A DNA stretch of 64,000 nucleotides, from positions 43,643,758-43,707,757 of the forward strand of contig CM053266.1 in the NCBI GenBank assembly GCA_028583415.1. The letters run 5' to 3'. Position 1 is the stretch's first letter; every line of letters starts with the position of its first letter. The notes below the pieces were generated by a model. It was not told where the DNA came from. It worked only from the letters and a program-made list of their open reading frames with translations, and ran no database searches. A program made the translations under genes and the position numbers. The stretch comes from Protea cynaroides. Its lineage: Eukaryota; Streptophyta; Magnoliopsida; Proteales; Proteaceae. Positions 9,767 to 22,124 of the stretch are shown here, piece by piece.

Positions 9767-12700
9767 CTCTATCGATGAGAAGATCTTTTCCAGGTCTCTT
9801 GCAAAGGCCTTGGTATCCACCTCCTTATCTGTAGCACCCATTTCAGTTAAGGCAGTTGCCATTGCTTCATAATCTTCACTAGCAATTGATGTCAAGAATA
9901 CCTCCATAGCTGTCCATGTTTTATGGGATATACGTCCAACATATCCTGAAAAGTTAATTTCATATGATATAAATTCGAAAGATCAACTTTCATAAAAAAT
10001 ATTAAGCAACATATGGATGGAATCGTAATTGAAAATCAACATACTGTTCTTTCCGGTAAAACCACACAAAGAAATTGCAGAATCAGAACAGTGCAGCAAG
10101 ATAGCTGCAGTAATGAATAGAAAAGCCTCAATAGCAAAAATTGGAAGTAGGAATAGCAATGTAAATGTATAAATTCCAGGTTTAATAAAAATTGAAACTC
10201 AAATATTTTCACACGAGTAGAGAATTTTTCAGAAACAGCGCAATACATAAAAAAGATATATCTATGACGAAGAGGCTCCAGCTGAATATGCTACCACCAT
10301 ATTCATCTGTCTCAGTCCATGTTTTAAATCTAATCCTTCTAAGTGAGTTTTCAAAATTATTTAAAAAAAGGGGGGCGGGAGCTGTAACCCAATGCAGTCT
10401 TGCTTTCGTAGATTCCATGGAGGAGTGGACTGCAGTCAGTCCTAACTTTCAACGATTTTTTAAGTGGCTGCCCATAGACTCAGACCCATGTCTTCACGTT
10501 GAAGCCAAAGCTTTTAAAATTGCACCAAGCAAAAGCCATTAAGAGGTTCCCAAAAGTTGAAATAAATATTTTCTTTCTTGAATGTTATACACCATTTACA
10601 GTCTCATAATCTACACTGAATCAACTCACTCCATTTTGTTAAATGATAAAATGCTATTGTCCAAATGTTTTCGCAAGACAAAAGACAAAGCATCAGAATG
10701 TTATGGCAACATTGATATTGTTCAAATTTAAAATTACCCAGAATAAGTCTTGAAAAAAGAATAGGACCAATTATAATTGTTACTCTGTTTTTTAAAAAGG
10801 TATTTGTTCATCAAGAACTGAGGGGGGAACAGATATATATTAAAAGAAGAGAGACAATTGCAAGCTTAATTTTGTAAAGATGAACATACCAAAATCGAGA
10901 AACTCAATTCTCCCGTCACGAAATAGCTATAAATTTCCTGCGTGAACATCAGCGTGGAAGCTTCACAAGCAAGTAAACTTCCAAACCTGCACAAGACAGA
11001 TGAGACAAAAATAATGGAGATATAAAAACAAAAACTCGACACAACGGGGAAAAAAAAAAGCCACACTGTAGATCCAATAAAGAAAATCAAAATAGAATGT
11101 GAAATGTGCAAGAAGGTGAAGTTAAAATACAGTTTAAAGACCTACCACACATTAAATGCAGTATTTAGACTAGTCTTTGGACTAGAGACAAGTGGGATTC
11201 ACATCCTCTCCTCCCAGTGGTTCTGGGAGGACGGGGACGCCCCTGTCGGATGGCCAACACGTGGCTCTCAAAAGAATCAGAGCCCCACGTCCGAGCCGAC
11301 AAGCTAAGCCGACAGGGGTGTCGGCTCGGATGTGGGGCTCGGATTCTCCCGAGAGCCACGTGCCGGCCATCAGATGGGGGCGTCCCCGTCTTCCCAGAAC
11401 CACTAGGAGGAGAGGATGCGGATCCGAGACAAGTGAGCTTATAGAGTCCAGGTCAGTAAGGGAAACTCCATATAGCCTTTGTGAGGATAAAACTCGAAGC
11501 CGTAGCCTCTCTTGTGAGTCCCATGGCTTCTAGATACCTCCTGGAGTCCTAAAAGCCTCAATGTTTACAGCTTCCTTCTTGAAGTTAACTTCTTTAAGCA
11601 TCGAGTCCTTTATATCTTCGACGATGTCATTCTACTGAAAGGATGGACAACAATGATATCCAAAACTTCTAGCACAAAGAACAACTAGGAAAAGAAAGCA
11701 GGTGAACAAAGAACTATTAACTTTCTTCATTAATTGAATGCATAGGATAAACAAAATGTGCAAACAATGATCAGGATATTACACAAGGCCATTATTTTGA
11801 ATTGACAAACTAGCAATGCCCTTACTTGGACAACTCATAAATTGATTCCGCAAATCTACTGTTTTGACTGATAAAAATCCATTCCCCAAAACTAGCAATA
11901 GTACTAACTACAATAAATGGTGAGTATGCTATCTCTATTTGGAACTATAAGAATTTCAACTGATAAAGGTCTTGTCCATTTTGACGATATTTACTTATTA
12001 ATAAAAACTAAGGGTAAAATCCATATTCCATCATGACATTAAAAATCACCCTAATTTGCTGCTTAAATTTGGCATTGAAGTCATAAAAGTAAAGAGGGTT
12101 GCATATATAGGTTAAAGTAAGCAACCATCATCCCCATACCAGTGACGCACGGCTGAGCTCAGGGTTCAGGAATTCCAAAATGCGGGCAACAACATATACA
12201 CAATTCAAATCAGCAACTAATATATCCTCTACCCCAGGCTTTAAAACTTTTATCACAACATACTCTTTGGAACCTCTGAGTTTTGCACCATGAACATGAA
12301 CAAAAAATATTAAAGCTTTTCATCATATGCCCTGAAGTAGGGTGAGAAAACAAATTCAATAAAGCATAGAGTACACTTAAGCAATGGAGGTCGAGGCAAC
12401 AAGCACAGGATCAACATACTCATAGACACTTTCTATTGGCCTTTCTAATACCTAACATATAATAACTTGAATTTCTTCAAAAGGAACAGCTGGAGTTTGG
12501 TCAAAGCAGTTATGATATTCCTCAACATATTCAGGTGGAAACAATGTTGGTGCTGACACAATGAACTGCCAATTGCAAGAACAAATAAGATCATGAAACA
12601 ACTCTATGACTATAGAGATCAATCTATATTAAAAAAGGAAAAGAAAAAAGAAACACGATGTAAACACAATTTATCAGGAAACTAAACTAGTAAACAAGGA

Positions 12701-13466
12701 AAGATGTCTAGATAAGTCCAAGAAATCTCTTGAGGTCAAATTTAATTACTCATGAAAATGATAATTACACAACTCTAACATGAATGAAGTGGCAGAAGAA
12801 TGAAAGTAGGAATGAAGAAGTGGAAATGCGAATGGGATTTAGATCTGACCCAACCAACTCAACCTAAAGTTGTAGCTCATATTTGTGATGGTAGGGAAAA
12901 TTTTTTTGTAGGGGAGGGCGGTTCCCAACGTCAAATGTTTCTTTAGAGAGAAAGAAAGAGAGAGTTTGTTATATTTTAAAATTTAAAAAAAAACAATGAA
13001 AGAAGGTGCCTTTATTCTATTATTTATTCTTTTACTGTTCATAGAATTAAGCTTCTTTTTTTTTCATATCAATAAAATGATATCAGTTAAGTATGGATAA
13101 TCGCAGGTAAAATATATTAAGTGAAGATCCTACATTTCCTTTTATAAGTTGCACTGAAGTTACACAATTTGTAAACCAAGTGGACGGTTTGTAATCTACG
13201 TTGAGTTAAGATCAAGCTTTTCCAGGGAACCGGGTGAGTTCAGGAAGCAAGTTGCTGGTTAACCTTTCCTTCCAAAAGATTAGGTCTTGGCTGGTCCCCA
13301 ACCCATTCAAGATGCACATCCCCCAGCAAATCATGTGATCTTTCCAACTAAAAAAATTAGAAAGAATGTAAGTAAAAGCACAAACAAGACTTACCTGACC
13401 CAACTTGATGTAGGTAGCTCCAATGCGTACAATAACCTCGTTAAATAGTGTGGAGAAATAATCCAA
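9767..13466 (-). pseudogene. ABC1/aarF-domain kinase pseudogene (At5g05200-like)
   Basis: Atypical (UbiB/ADCK) kinase exons in order on the minus strand: 13395-~13466 (VIVRIGATYIKLGQ), 12377-12565 (SAPTLFPPEYVEEYHNCF), 12140-12295 (VVIKVLKPGVEDILVADLN), 11146-11634 (DIKDSMLKEVNFKKEA; GVSLTDLDSISSLVS), 10890-10986 (FHADVHAGNL; DGRIEFLDFG, the catalytic/metal motif) and 9767-9945 (YVGRISHKTW; EDYEAMATALTEMGATDKE). Splice phases join correctly, for example GQ|FIV and DFG|YVGR. The last exon has a GC donor (GAG|GCAAGC). Damage: stops at 12377-12379 and 12470-12480; the acceptor at 12296 reads AT instead of AG; an 8-nt insertion near 11545; loss of coding between TREATA and RVL; a MITE in the exon; a frameshift before FHAD; and TAG after HAGNL. 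C-terminal exons are absent. Family members are plastid-targeted regulators of prenyl-lipid metabolism; this copy cannot make the protein. The At5g05200 assignment is from recall. Confidence 0.85.
11195..11425. mobile_element. Mutator-like foldback MITE in an ABC1 kinase exon
   Basis: A 231-bp near-palindrome. The left arm starts GGATTCACATCCTCTCCTCC and the right arm, reversed, starts GGATCCGCATCCTCTCCTCC; the arms pair over roughly 105 bp with few mismatches. It is flanked by GAGACAAGTG on both sides (11185-11194 and 11426-11435), a 9-10 bp TSD as made by Mutator-type transposases. Removing element and one TSD rejoins the kinase codons for SLVS and SPKTSLNTAFNVW, so it inserted into an exon. 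Confidence 0.8.
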
Positions 13467-13599
13467 GTTGCATTTGAGTTGGCAAACTCACGGATGCATT
13501 GTCTGTATGCAGATAATTCGGAGTATCCATTGTTACAAACATTGGCTAATCTAGGATCCCATCTAAACAGCATCCTAGGCAATAATCGGACTGATCAAT

Positions 13600-14113
13600 T
13601 TTATTTATTTATTTATTTTGAGGGGCGAGTTGTTCGGGTCAACGAAACTTTACTAGATTCTCTTGATAGTAAGAGAAAAAGTCATGTGTGAATGCTAATA
13701 GTTCCAAATCAGGTCATTTTTTGTGAGACAAGAGCCAATGAAATCAGATCTGATTGAGGAAGCAGAGAGATCAGATCAAGGCATAAGAGATTTAATTAGA
13801 AAGAGGTTGCGGCAGCAAAAAGGAGCAGCAGTGGTTTAGCAGCAACAGCATAGAGATTGTGGTAGGTAGTAAACAGTCCAAAAAAAACTTCGGCAGTAGT
13901 AGAAAATAAAAAATAGGCCCAGAAAATAAAGTTGCAACAGGAATAGAAGGTACCTTTTTTTAGAAACTGCAGCAATAAAGTCAGTAGCAGTAACTCAATA
14001 GTAGCCAAAAAATTATCGTATCAGCAGGCAGCATAGGTTGCTGCAACCAGGTAGAGGAGACCTTAGAAAACTATCAAAACCAGAGAGAAATAAAACCAGC
14101 TTCTAATCAATGA
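13600..14113 (-). mobile_element. Internal remnant of a small copia-like element
   Basis: Sequence adjoining the PBS at 14114-14125 on its downstream (minus-strand) side. It is rich in short agcagcag/gcaacag runs like the leader of copia 1 and contains no recognised gag or pol motif. A second LTR is not seen on the left, so the element is truncated; its left limit is arbitrary. Confidence 0.45.
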
Positions 14114-14125
14114 GTTCTGATACCA
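14114..14125 (-). promoter_or_regulatory. Primer-binding site of the small copia-like element
   Basis: The complement is TGGTATCAGAAC, a tRNA-Met-type PBS with one change from the common TGGTATCAGAGC, directly abutting the LTR end ...CCTAACA. Confidence 0.7.
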
Positions 14126-14490
14126 TGTTAGGTAAAAGAAATAAACTAAAAAAAACAAGCAATGACCAATGGAAGAAAACACGATAAAGGAAGAGAGAGA
14201 GAGAGCAAAATCGATAGTGCTATTCTCCTCCTTGTAGTTTATATTTATAGAAAATAGCAATCAACTTCTAGATAGGATCTAGGACTCTAGCTTCTAGAGT
14301 CCTAGTTACAAATTTAATATAAAGTAACTCAACTAGGAAAACGAAACTAACAAGCCTAATTGAAAAAGAAAACTAATAAAGTAAAGTAATAAACTAAATA
14401 GGAGTCCACGAGTTCACACGATTAGGACTAACTGCTTTGACTTGACTTAAGCAGTTAGTTAGGATAGTTGGTTATTTTATTATGTTAACA
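14126..14490 (-). repeat. LTR of a small copia-like element (365 bp)
   Basis: On the minus strand it starts TGTTAACATAATAAAATAACC and ends CTTTTACCTAACA, so both ends are TGTTA/TAACA inverted. A TATAAATA box lies at about 14240-14250, roughly 120 bp before the PBS-side end. No ORF. The partner LTR is missing. Confidence 0.7.
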
Positions 14491-16083
14491 TTTGCAAATG
14501 CATCTACAGTATCAAAAGTTTGCACCAAAACATATCCCTAAATGAGTTGTTGATTGTGATTGAACAAAAATGAGATTTGGAGAAGATATTCTCCCAGTAA
14601 GTTTTTATGAAAATGACCAAAGTAATTCTCTGTCTTGTTAAGTTGTTCAACAGGCATTCAGTCAATTGCAACTTTTGGTTAGGGAGGAAAAAAAATAGTC
14701 TCACTTCGGTAAAATTTAAATAAAAATGTAGCCCATGTTTTTTTTTTTTTTTTTAAAACCCACATTTGTATCTCAAGGGTCACGGGACATCAAATAGCAA
14801 GTAAACCACTTAGTAACTATTAAAAAAAAATATTTAAGAACATGACTCCCATTACATAGAAAGGTAGCAAGTAGGCTTACATAAAAGTTAGTCTATGTAC
14901 ATTAAGTTGAATGGATCGGTACTTGGAATAGCTAGAACCAATATTTCTTAGACTGGATTCACCATATTCCGGTTACAATTTATTTGACCCCAGTGCTACA
15001 TCAGATGGAAGTGCTAACAACTGATGAGCTAAAAAGAAAGGTCGCAGTCAGTTAAACACAATGCTAGTTTGAGGACTGAAGAGAACCAACTCCAAAGACA
15101 CTGTTTCTGAATCTGGTTTGTTGTATTATGTGTTGATATGATATGTGCATGCTTCAGTGGACACTGAGGTTCTCCTTATCTTTAATAATAAGCCTTTCTT
15201 CTATAGCTGAAAATTAGAAAATATAAAAAGAAAAGAGTTCCTTTCTGTATTTAAAGAAGAGTTTTGTAGGACCCAAGTATTTGCAGGGAATTTTTCATGT
15301 CTTGGCAAAGAGTTTAATTGGACTGAAGCCAAATATAAAATAAAAAAATAAAAAAGGAAAAGAAAAGGACATTGGAGCATTCTCATGCCCTCTGTAAGAG
15401 CCTCTAGAAGGGGGTTAAAGAGGATAAATTTAAGTGTGGTGTCCAGTTGTTAAGAGGAGTGTGATGATCTCTCATGAAAGAGTTCATTGAAAAATTGCAG
15501 AGTGTTGAAGAGAAATTGCTCTCTTGCTATTGAATGATATAAAGGCACTGTAAAACATTTCCTTCTTCTCACTATAATACATACAAACTTTCAACCCACC
15601 AACCAAATTGGGGGAAAGCTGTGAAGAAATATAGTTAAAAAAAATCTAACATAATCAATTCAATAGAAATATCAGTAAAGAATTCAATGACAAAGAACCG
15701 GGAGGGTCAACTCAACCCTTATAGGGTAGACATCCATTCAATCAAAAACTTAAATGACACACTCTTATATGGAAAGATCAACAAAGTAACACACACCTGC
15801 AGATTGTTTAACATAACTCACAATTTGGATATTGAGAAGTTGTTCAACTTTTGAGTACTCCCTCTATGAAAAATGCACAATCAACTGACTTCTTCTCAAT
15901 AATTGGAATCGGTCTCCTTATAACGTGTCAAAGCAGGGGCAGTAGGAAACAAGTGATTTTCTTCTCAACTACACTTTATAGGCAGCATAGTCAACAACTC
16001 AGAGTAGAAGAGTACTAGTAAAATATATGGGGACAAATAGTAGGCACAAGCCCGTAAACCTTGATGCACGGCATATACTTTAC
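14491..16083. other. No recognised feature
   Basis: AT-rich DNA with poly-T and poly-A runs (near 14738 and 14822). A stretch near 14520-14790 (caaaagtttgcaccaaaacat; atctcaagggtcacgg) has a diverged relative at about 18520-18740, so a low-copy repeat is present. No protein motif seen. Confidence 0.45.
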
Positions 16084-16199
16084 CCAATTGATTGATCACT
16101 TTCAGCAAATAAGTTTCCAAGCTCTGAGAAACAACGTAAAGTGGAGATTGTAAATGTATGACATCCATTCGTACCTTCAAGCTGAAGAACTGATCCAGT
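16084..16199 (-). pseudogene. MUN-domain (PATROL1/UNC-13-like) exon fragment
   Basis: A 116-bp minus-strand exon with acceptor cttgcag and donor GG|GTAAAG. It encodes LDQFFSLKVRMDVIHLQSPL followed by SLETYLLKVINQL. The pattern matches the VDQFF...LDTYLLKV region of plant DUF810/MUN proteins, which help deliver membrane proteins such as the H+-ATPase to the plasma membrane. Upstream exons of the same family lie at 20.0-21.0 kb on the same strand. Whether all belong to one ancestral copy is inferred. Confidence 0.6.
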
Positions 16200-17978
16200 C
16201 TGCAAGTAACATAAATTAGGATTGAAGGTTCAAGAGAAACAATTGACTAGATATCTTGGATATAATAGGTAAAAATTGTAATTCAATGTGTAATTCATTC
16301 GGAGGAATGTTGAATGAGAATGCACATTCCAAGTGCTGTTGTCATATATTTTAGTCTAAGAATCTTCATATGGAAGAAACTATCAGAGTTTTTGATACCA
16401 AACATGAGATTCTTATACCTTGACACCCAACTATCCAATTGCCATTGGATATTACACATAATTTCACAAATTTGGCCCAAATTTTAAAAAATGAACCCAA
16501 CTCAACTCAGCCTTATCCCAAATTGATCCTCTTGGGCTAATAAACTCTATTCAAAGAGATATTTGTTACTAGTCCTAAGTATGCATATATGTCCTCACTA
16601 TTTCTCCTAGAGTCATTTTAAGCCTGCCCTTATCTCTTTTAGCACCTCCAACCTAAATCATATCACTACTTAAGATTTCTATCACGCATGTCCATGCCAC
16701 CTCAAACACTCTCAACTTATCATGTATCAGAACTACTCCTAAATTAGCTCCAATTTATTCATTCATTATCTTTTCTAATTTTACAAATCATCCATCTCAA
16801 CGTCCACTTTTCAGCTACACTATGTTTATGTAATGTTTCTTCACCATCCAATATGTCCAAAGAAAGAAAACGTGAGAGGTACGTTTGGTATTTCATCCTT
16901 GTGGACCATGTCACATCATCTCCACCTTGTGGCTCGACCCTCATCTGGTCCTTTCTCCTTCCTCTTGATGGTAGCAAACTCCCCTATCACTTCCTGCCCG
17001 AGTTAGGCCACCCCGGCCGTCACTGTTTCACCTTTCATCCTTCATTTTCTCCCTGATCCTTGTCTCTTCTCATACACAGAGCCGAACTGCAGTTTTTCAG
17101 ACTTGAAAACTATTGTCATCCGTCTAAAGAGAACAAAAATAAATAAATAAATAACGAACCACTGCTTGACATAATTACCTGCATGGCTCGGTTTTTCAGT
17201 CATGGAAGCTATTGTCATACACCTAAAGAGAGAAAAAATAAAATAGAATAACGAAGCACTTCCTAACATAATCCTACATGGCTCGGTTTATCACTGCTAC
17301 ATTGATCTGCCAGAAGTGGGAGAAGACAATAACAAATCCATGTTGCTATTACAAACATACCAGCTGGAGATCCCCCACCACCCTCCCCCCACCCCAAAAA
17401 AAAAATAATAATAAAAAATAAAACCTGATTAACTGTAGTACCATTTAATAGAATGTTGGGCCTGCAAACATTCTCCATAATTTGCTACAAGAATTAATTC
17501 CATGGAGTGAAAGAAAAGTTTACTCTAAACATGACAATGGAAGTATTCCCTACAATGCCCATCATGCATGTTCATCAACCCTCAGGCCACAACACAAGAA
17601 ATTTCCATGTCCAATGGAAATTAGATTCGCTAATGTCAATTCAGAATGAATGCATCACTCAAACATAGGGCAACACCATCCAATGACAAGTAGTTTTTGC
17701 ATTATTCATCATGTTTTTATAGTCTATATTCTATAAATTGTATTTTGACATAAATAAAAACTTGTGAAATAGGAGACCTCTACATTTTGCAAGTTGACTT
17801 TAATTGCAATTGTACAAACATAAATGAGAGGAAAGAAATAGAAGGCTTTGGTATACTCTAGGTAGAGAACTGAATTTTACCATAAATTTCCAAAATGAAA
17901 TCATCTTCATACCCAACAATGAGCATCTCAGTAGTGGATCACTAGAACAAGAGAAAAACTATCTCGTAAGAAACATAC
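16200..17978. other. No recognised feature
   Basis: AT-rich, with two similar short blocks near 17090-17150 and 17190-17250 (cggtttttcagtcatggaagctattgt-like), a diffuse tandem repeat of about 90-100 bp. No coding motif recognised. Confidence 0.4.
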
Positions 17979-18049
17979 TTCCTTCAAAATCCAAAAAACT
18001 TCATTAACGATGTAGTTTGTCACTGTAGAAATGACAAAGGCTCCCAATC
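17979..18049 (-). pseudogene. Putative short exon, unidentified
   Basis: A minus-strand reading frame GAFVISTVTNYIVNEVFW bounded by an acceptor (catgcag) and a donor (GAA|GTATGT). It looks like a real 71-bp exon by splice signals and composition, but I cannot assign it to a gene. It may belong to the MUN-domain fragment set around it or to another captured gene. Confidence 0.35.
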
Positions 18050-19301
18050 CTGCATGAGAATGAAATCTTCATAATTAGAGGAATAGTCACAATAAGAGGA
18101 AGGGGTGGAAATATGCCCCTCTAAACCCTGGGGCATAAATCCTATTGAATCATTCAACCCTGTTTAAAGCAAGCATTAGAGGTAAAACTAAGGCATCTAT
18201 ATATTTTGTTTAATCCCCATAATTTTTCAACTTACCCTAGTTCTTTTAACTCAACTCCTCCACTTTGCAAACGATTACTCCTCCTAACCGGAGCATTCAC
18301 TGGCCTCAGTTGTACATGATGGCTACATGCCCTAACCACTTCAAAATTCAAGAATGAAATATAAGAAACGAATAAGACTTCAGAATTGCTCTGATAAAAA
18401 CGGCAACTATGGGAGAGAAATTGGATAATCAGCAAAATTGAGCAAGCAAGAATGTAAAACAATGTTGAAAATAGGGACAAGAAATACATTAGAAGATAAA
18501 TATGAATACATGATGTTCACCCAACAATTTTTTGTGAGAATGACGAATTACCAAATTGATTCTCTACCTTGTTCAACTATTCAACAAGCATTCACTCAAT
18601 TGTAGGTTTTGTTTAGGGACCAAAAAAAGACACAACTCTGTAAAATAAAAAAATAAAAAAAACAGCCCTAGTTTTGTTTTAAGAAAAAAAACCACACTTT
18701 GTATCTCAAGGGTCATGGCATATAGAATCTCTACACTGCCAGAAGGGTACTTTTTGATGTTCCATTCCAATGACATATTCCTATGATATAGAGTTAACCA
18801 ATTAGATTCACAATTTGCAAAAATCTGACTGAATGAGAAGTTAGAGAAACCTAATTGAATCCAATGCATCTAACAAAAAAAAAATCCAGAATAGAGAATC
18901 ATAAACATAATACTGTTCAAAATCCTCAATGAATCAGAAAAAAAAAAAAAAAATCCTCATGACCAATAACTATTATAATTGCAACATAATCTGCATCTAA
19001 AACAGTTTTAGGAGATGCCAAGACAAGCTTTGAATTAAAGAACTGTTTGGAAGCATTTCAAATATAAATTTTAGAAGATCAATTGCAAGACCATGGAGGT
19101 AGTAAGTGACTCATTTTCAAAATGTTTTGAAAATGTAGATATACATTCAAATTCTTATTTTCCATGGCTCCCCAAAAAATCAATCAAACAAAGAATTAAC
19201 ATCAGCATTAATATATTGTCATTGAAAAAGGTGCATTGGACCAAAAGGAATGATCATGTACATACCAATATCTGAGAATTCAGTTAAAGAAAGTGTCTTA
19301 C

Positions 19302-19435
19302 GGGTCCAAATCCTCTCCTCCCCTCCTCCCCGGCTCCCACCCCATCCAACCATTGGAATGTGAGTCGGCTCGAACTCCAACGCACTCCAATGGTTGGATG
19401 GAGTGGGAGGCGGGGAGGAGAGGATTTGGTTCCTT
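19302..19435. mobile_element. Small foldback MITE (Mutator-like)
   Basis: A 134-bp inverted repeat. The left end is GGGTCCAAATCCTCTCCTCC; the right end reversed reads AGGAACCAAATCCTCTCCTCC. The inner arms contain CCAACCATTGGA and its complement. Flanks are GTGTCTTAC and TTGTCTTAC, an 8-9 bp TSD. The CCTCTCCTCC terminus resembles the MITE at 11195, so the two may share a transposase source. Confidence 0.7.
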
Positions 19436-19474
19436 TGTCTTACATGTCAAAATTTGGGTCAACCACAATATTAA

Positions 19475-19505
<31 letters not shown>

Positions 19506-19623
19506 AAGAGGGCAAAGCATGCTTTTAGAATCTAATACTTAGTCAACTTCAAGATTGTAGATAAAAGTGGACAAAGATGAATAACTAACATCCTCATCTC
19601 ATTTAATGGCCGCCTTAAGACTT

Positions 19624-19818
19624 GAGAGAATACATAGTGTGGACTATCTTTGATATATCTTGTGCAAGGATCCAGATCCTCTGGAACACCTTCCACCCTG
19701 AATGACTAATGAATGTGTCATCCCTGCTCTCCAACTGTCCAGCAATAAGTGCAAACAAGTAATTAGTTTTCTGAATGGATCCTCCCAAAGTGCATATGCA
19801 TATATGAGTTTGCATACC
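19624..19818 (-). pseudogene. Putative exon fragment, unidentified
   Basis: The minus strand carries LFALIAGQLESRDDTFISH followed by GWKVFQRIWILAQDISKI and a stop. The amphipathic, low-bias composition suggests former coding sequence. It lies between MUN-domain exons, but I cannot align it to that family with confidence. Confidence 0.35.
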
Positions 19819-19987
19819 TTCTAATAATATACCAACCAGAATTTGAGGGTGTTCAAAGGGTGGCCCATGATATAATTAAGACTTTAATTAAAATTACATT
19901 AGACTGCCCTCGAGCTAAGCCCCTGCATAAATGCTAACCAAGGCAAAGCTACCCCAAGTCAAGAAGAATAATTATCACCATACAACA

Positions 19988-21017
19988 TCACAAGCTAACC
20001 AGTTTGTCGCCATAAAGTTTATGCAATAGGATGGAAGTGATGGTCCCAGAGGTAGGGCATCCATGAAATAAGATAGGGTTAAAGACAATAGATTCTCTCT
20101 CAACTATCAGCTTTAAATCATCAGCAAGCAAAACCAAAGGATGTAGCTTTTCTGCTACAAATTTGGGATCTATGGTTTTCAAAGCCAGTGTTCAAAATCT
20201 CAGCGAGATCTTGAACATCTCGGCGAGATTTCGAACATCTCGGTGAGATTTCGAACATCTCGAGGGGCTCGAGACGAGATCTCACCTCGATATGGTGTCT
20301 CGACCATCTCAACCAGTTCTCGAGCTGGTCTCGACCATTTCTTGACATTTTCAACCATTTCTCGACCATTTCTTGACATTTTCGATCAATTCCCGACATA
20401 ATGTATGAATTATGATTGTATAGTCTACTTGACTACTTTGGATTTTTTTTAATATGACAATTAACTAATTAAGTGTTATTATGTTTATTTTTCTCCTAAA
20501 ATATCATTTTACTAGCTCATTTGGTCTTCGGTGATCTTCTATTAGTGTAACATTATGTAAAATAGCCCATATTACCCTAGGTTTACAGTTGAACTTCAAA
20601 CCGACACTACCAAACATGGGTGTAAATCCAAACAAGCACCATGTGTGATTATTTATACAGTTTTATGGTTTAAATATGTTTATATATGCTAAAATAGGGT
20701 TTCCCTAGAGTATCAAACCTTAAAATGGTCCTTTTAGGATCGAAACACAAATTTTAAGCCTTTGCGGCTTTTGTGCAGTGTCTCGCCGAGATCTCGACCA
20801 AGAATTCCGAGATCTCACTTTCTTAGAGGGTCGAGACACCCTCGAGACCCGAGATTTTGAACCTTATTCAAAGCCTAAGAACATGAAATAAGGAATTAAA
20901 TCATTAAGCATGCCTAGTTCAGTTGAATGGAGCTTGAATGCAGCTTTTTGGACATAGCCTTTGAAGTGCCTAGAAGTCTTTCCACTACCAACATCAGCCT
21001 CAAATCTAGTTAACTGC
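19988..21017 (-). pseudogene. MUN-domain (PATROL1/UNC-13-like) exons, copy 1
   Basis: Two minus-strand coding blocks. About 20915-21017 encodes LTRFEADVGSGKTSRHFKGY and on to FKLHSTEL. 19988-20186 encodes LKTIDPKFVAEKLHPLVLLA, DDLKLIVERESIVFNPIL, and ends LLHKLYGDKL. The second matches the HPLALLAEE...LLHKLYG region of plant DUF810/MUN proteins. A hAT-like element (20187-20867) is inserted exactly at the start of the second exon, next to its acceptor, duplicating TCAAAGCC. A paralogous block at 28.5-28.8 kb lacks the insertion. Confidence 0.65.
20187..20867. mobile_element. hAT-like non-autonomous element, TCTCGGCGAGAT family, copy 1
   Basis: A 681-bp element with imperfect inverted ends AGTGTTCAAAATCTC and, reversed, ATAAGGTTCAAAATCTCG, flanked by the 8-bp TSD TCAAAGCC (20179-20186 and 20868-20875). 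The outer parts are tandem runs of tctcggcgagatttcgaac; the middle is AT-rich with cctaggtttacag and aacatgggtgtaaa. The paralogous site near 28590 reads tcaaagtctaag with no insertion, confirming the ends. No transposase ORF. Confidence 0.8.
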
Positions 21018-21215
21018 AATTATGACACCATGTGTTACATTAGATAAAAATAAGGATATAAAAAATTGACCTTTTGCAACAATAAAGAATAGTGAAGGAG
21101 CAACACATTCGCAGAAAGATTCTCCTCATTTAATGGAGATCAGTGAGTGGACGCTTCAAGATAAATAGTGATGGCTACACTCAAGCAATCCATGCCACAA
21201 TGTATAAGGTATGAC

Positions 21216-22124
21216 CATGGTTTAAAATCGTAATCTCGCTAGTCTCGACACTAGCTGAGACGAAATTGAGGACGATAACTCATCTCTGCGAGATCTCGGT
21301 GTTTTCGACTAATTTCGTCAATTTCACGCGAGATCTTGGAGAGAAATTGCTTTTTGACCTTTTTTCAAAATGAATAAAATGGCCTATGCCCTGTTCTCGG
21401 TAAAGAACACAACGAGAAAGGGGTAAGTTGGTGTTTTCTCTATTTTTTTGAAGAAAACTTGATTTCTTCCTCATTTTTTCGCCCTTTGATCTTTGAATTT
21501 GCTTCTAGTGGTGCTTCGGACTATGGGGATTGCTGTGGGAGCTTTGTATCAACCGTTGAAGGTAAGATTCTTGCTCAAAAATGAGATTTATACATGAGCT
21601 TATGAGAGAGGAAAAAAAATAAAAGTTTGTAGAATGTATGATGATAGTAGGATGGATCATCTACAACACTCTATGTATTAATAGACATTGTATGTGGATT
21701 AGGGAGTTCTGGACTATAGGATCATCTAGTATTGAACATTTGAACTATGATATAATAATTTATAATGAAGTGTTATTTTGTTTCTCATTCCACTAATGCA
21801 TTATGTTATTGTCTCATTTGCCATATTTGATTGAGTATAATAGCCAATATTAGCCTAAGTTTACAACAGACTTCAGCGTTTACTATCAAAACATGGGTGT
21901 AAACCCAAACAACCACAAAGAGTCATTATTTTTACAATTTTAGGCTCTAAATGTGTTCATGTACGCAAAAATGAGGTTCCCCTGAAGTTTGAGGCTTAAA
22001 AAAATGAGTTTTGGCCATCGAGACAGCCTTTTTACACTGTCTCGGCGATCTCGCCGAGATCTCACCGAGTTCTCAGTTTCGGAGAAGGCCGAGACTCCTC
22101 CGAGACACGAGATTTTAAACCTTG
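21216..22124. mobile_element. hAT-like non-autonomous element, TCTCGGCGAGAT family, copy 2
   Basis: A 909-bp element with ends CATGGTTTAAAATCG and, reversed, CAAGGTTTAAAATCTCG, flanked by the 8-bp TSD GGTATGAC (21208-21215 and 22125-22132). It shares the middle landmarks of copy 1 (cctaagtttacaac, aacatgggtgtaaa) and the tctcgccgagatctc end motif. No transposase ORF is seen. Confidence 0.8.
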
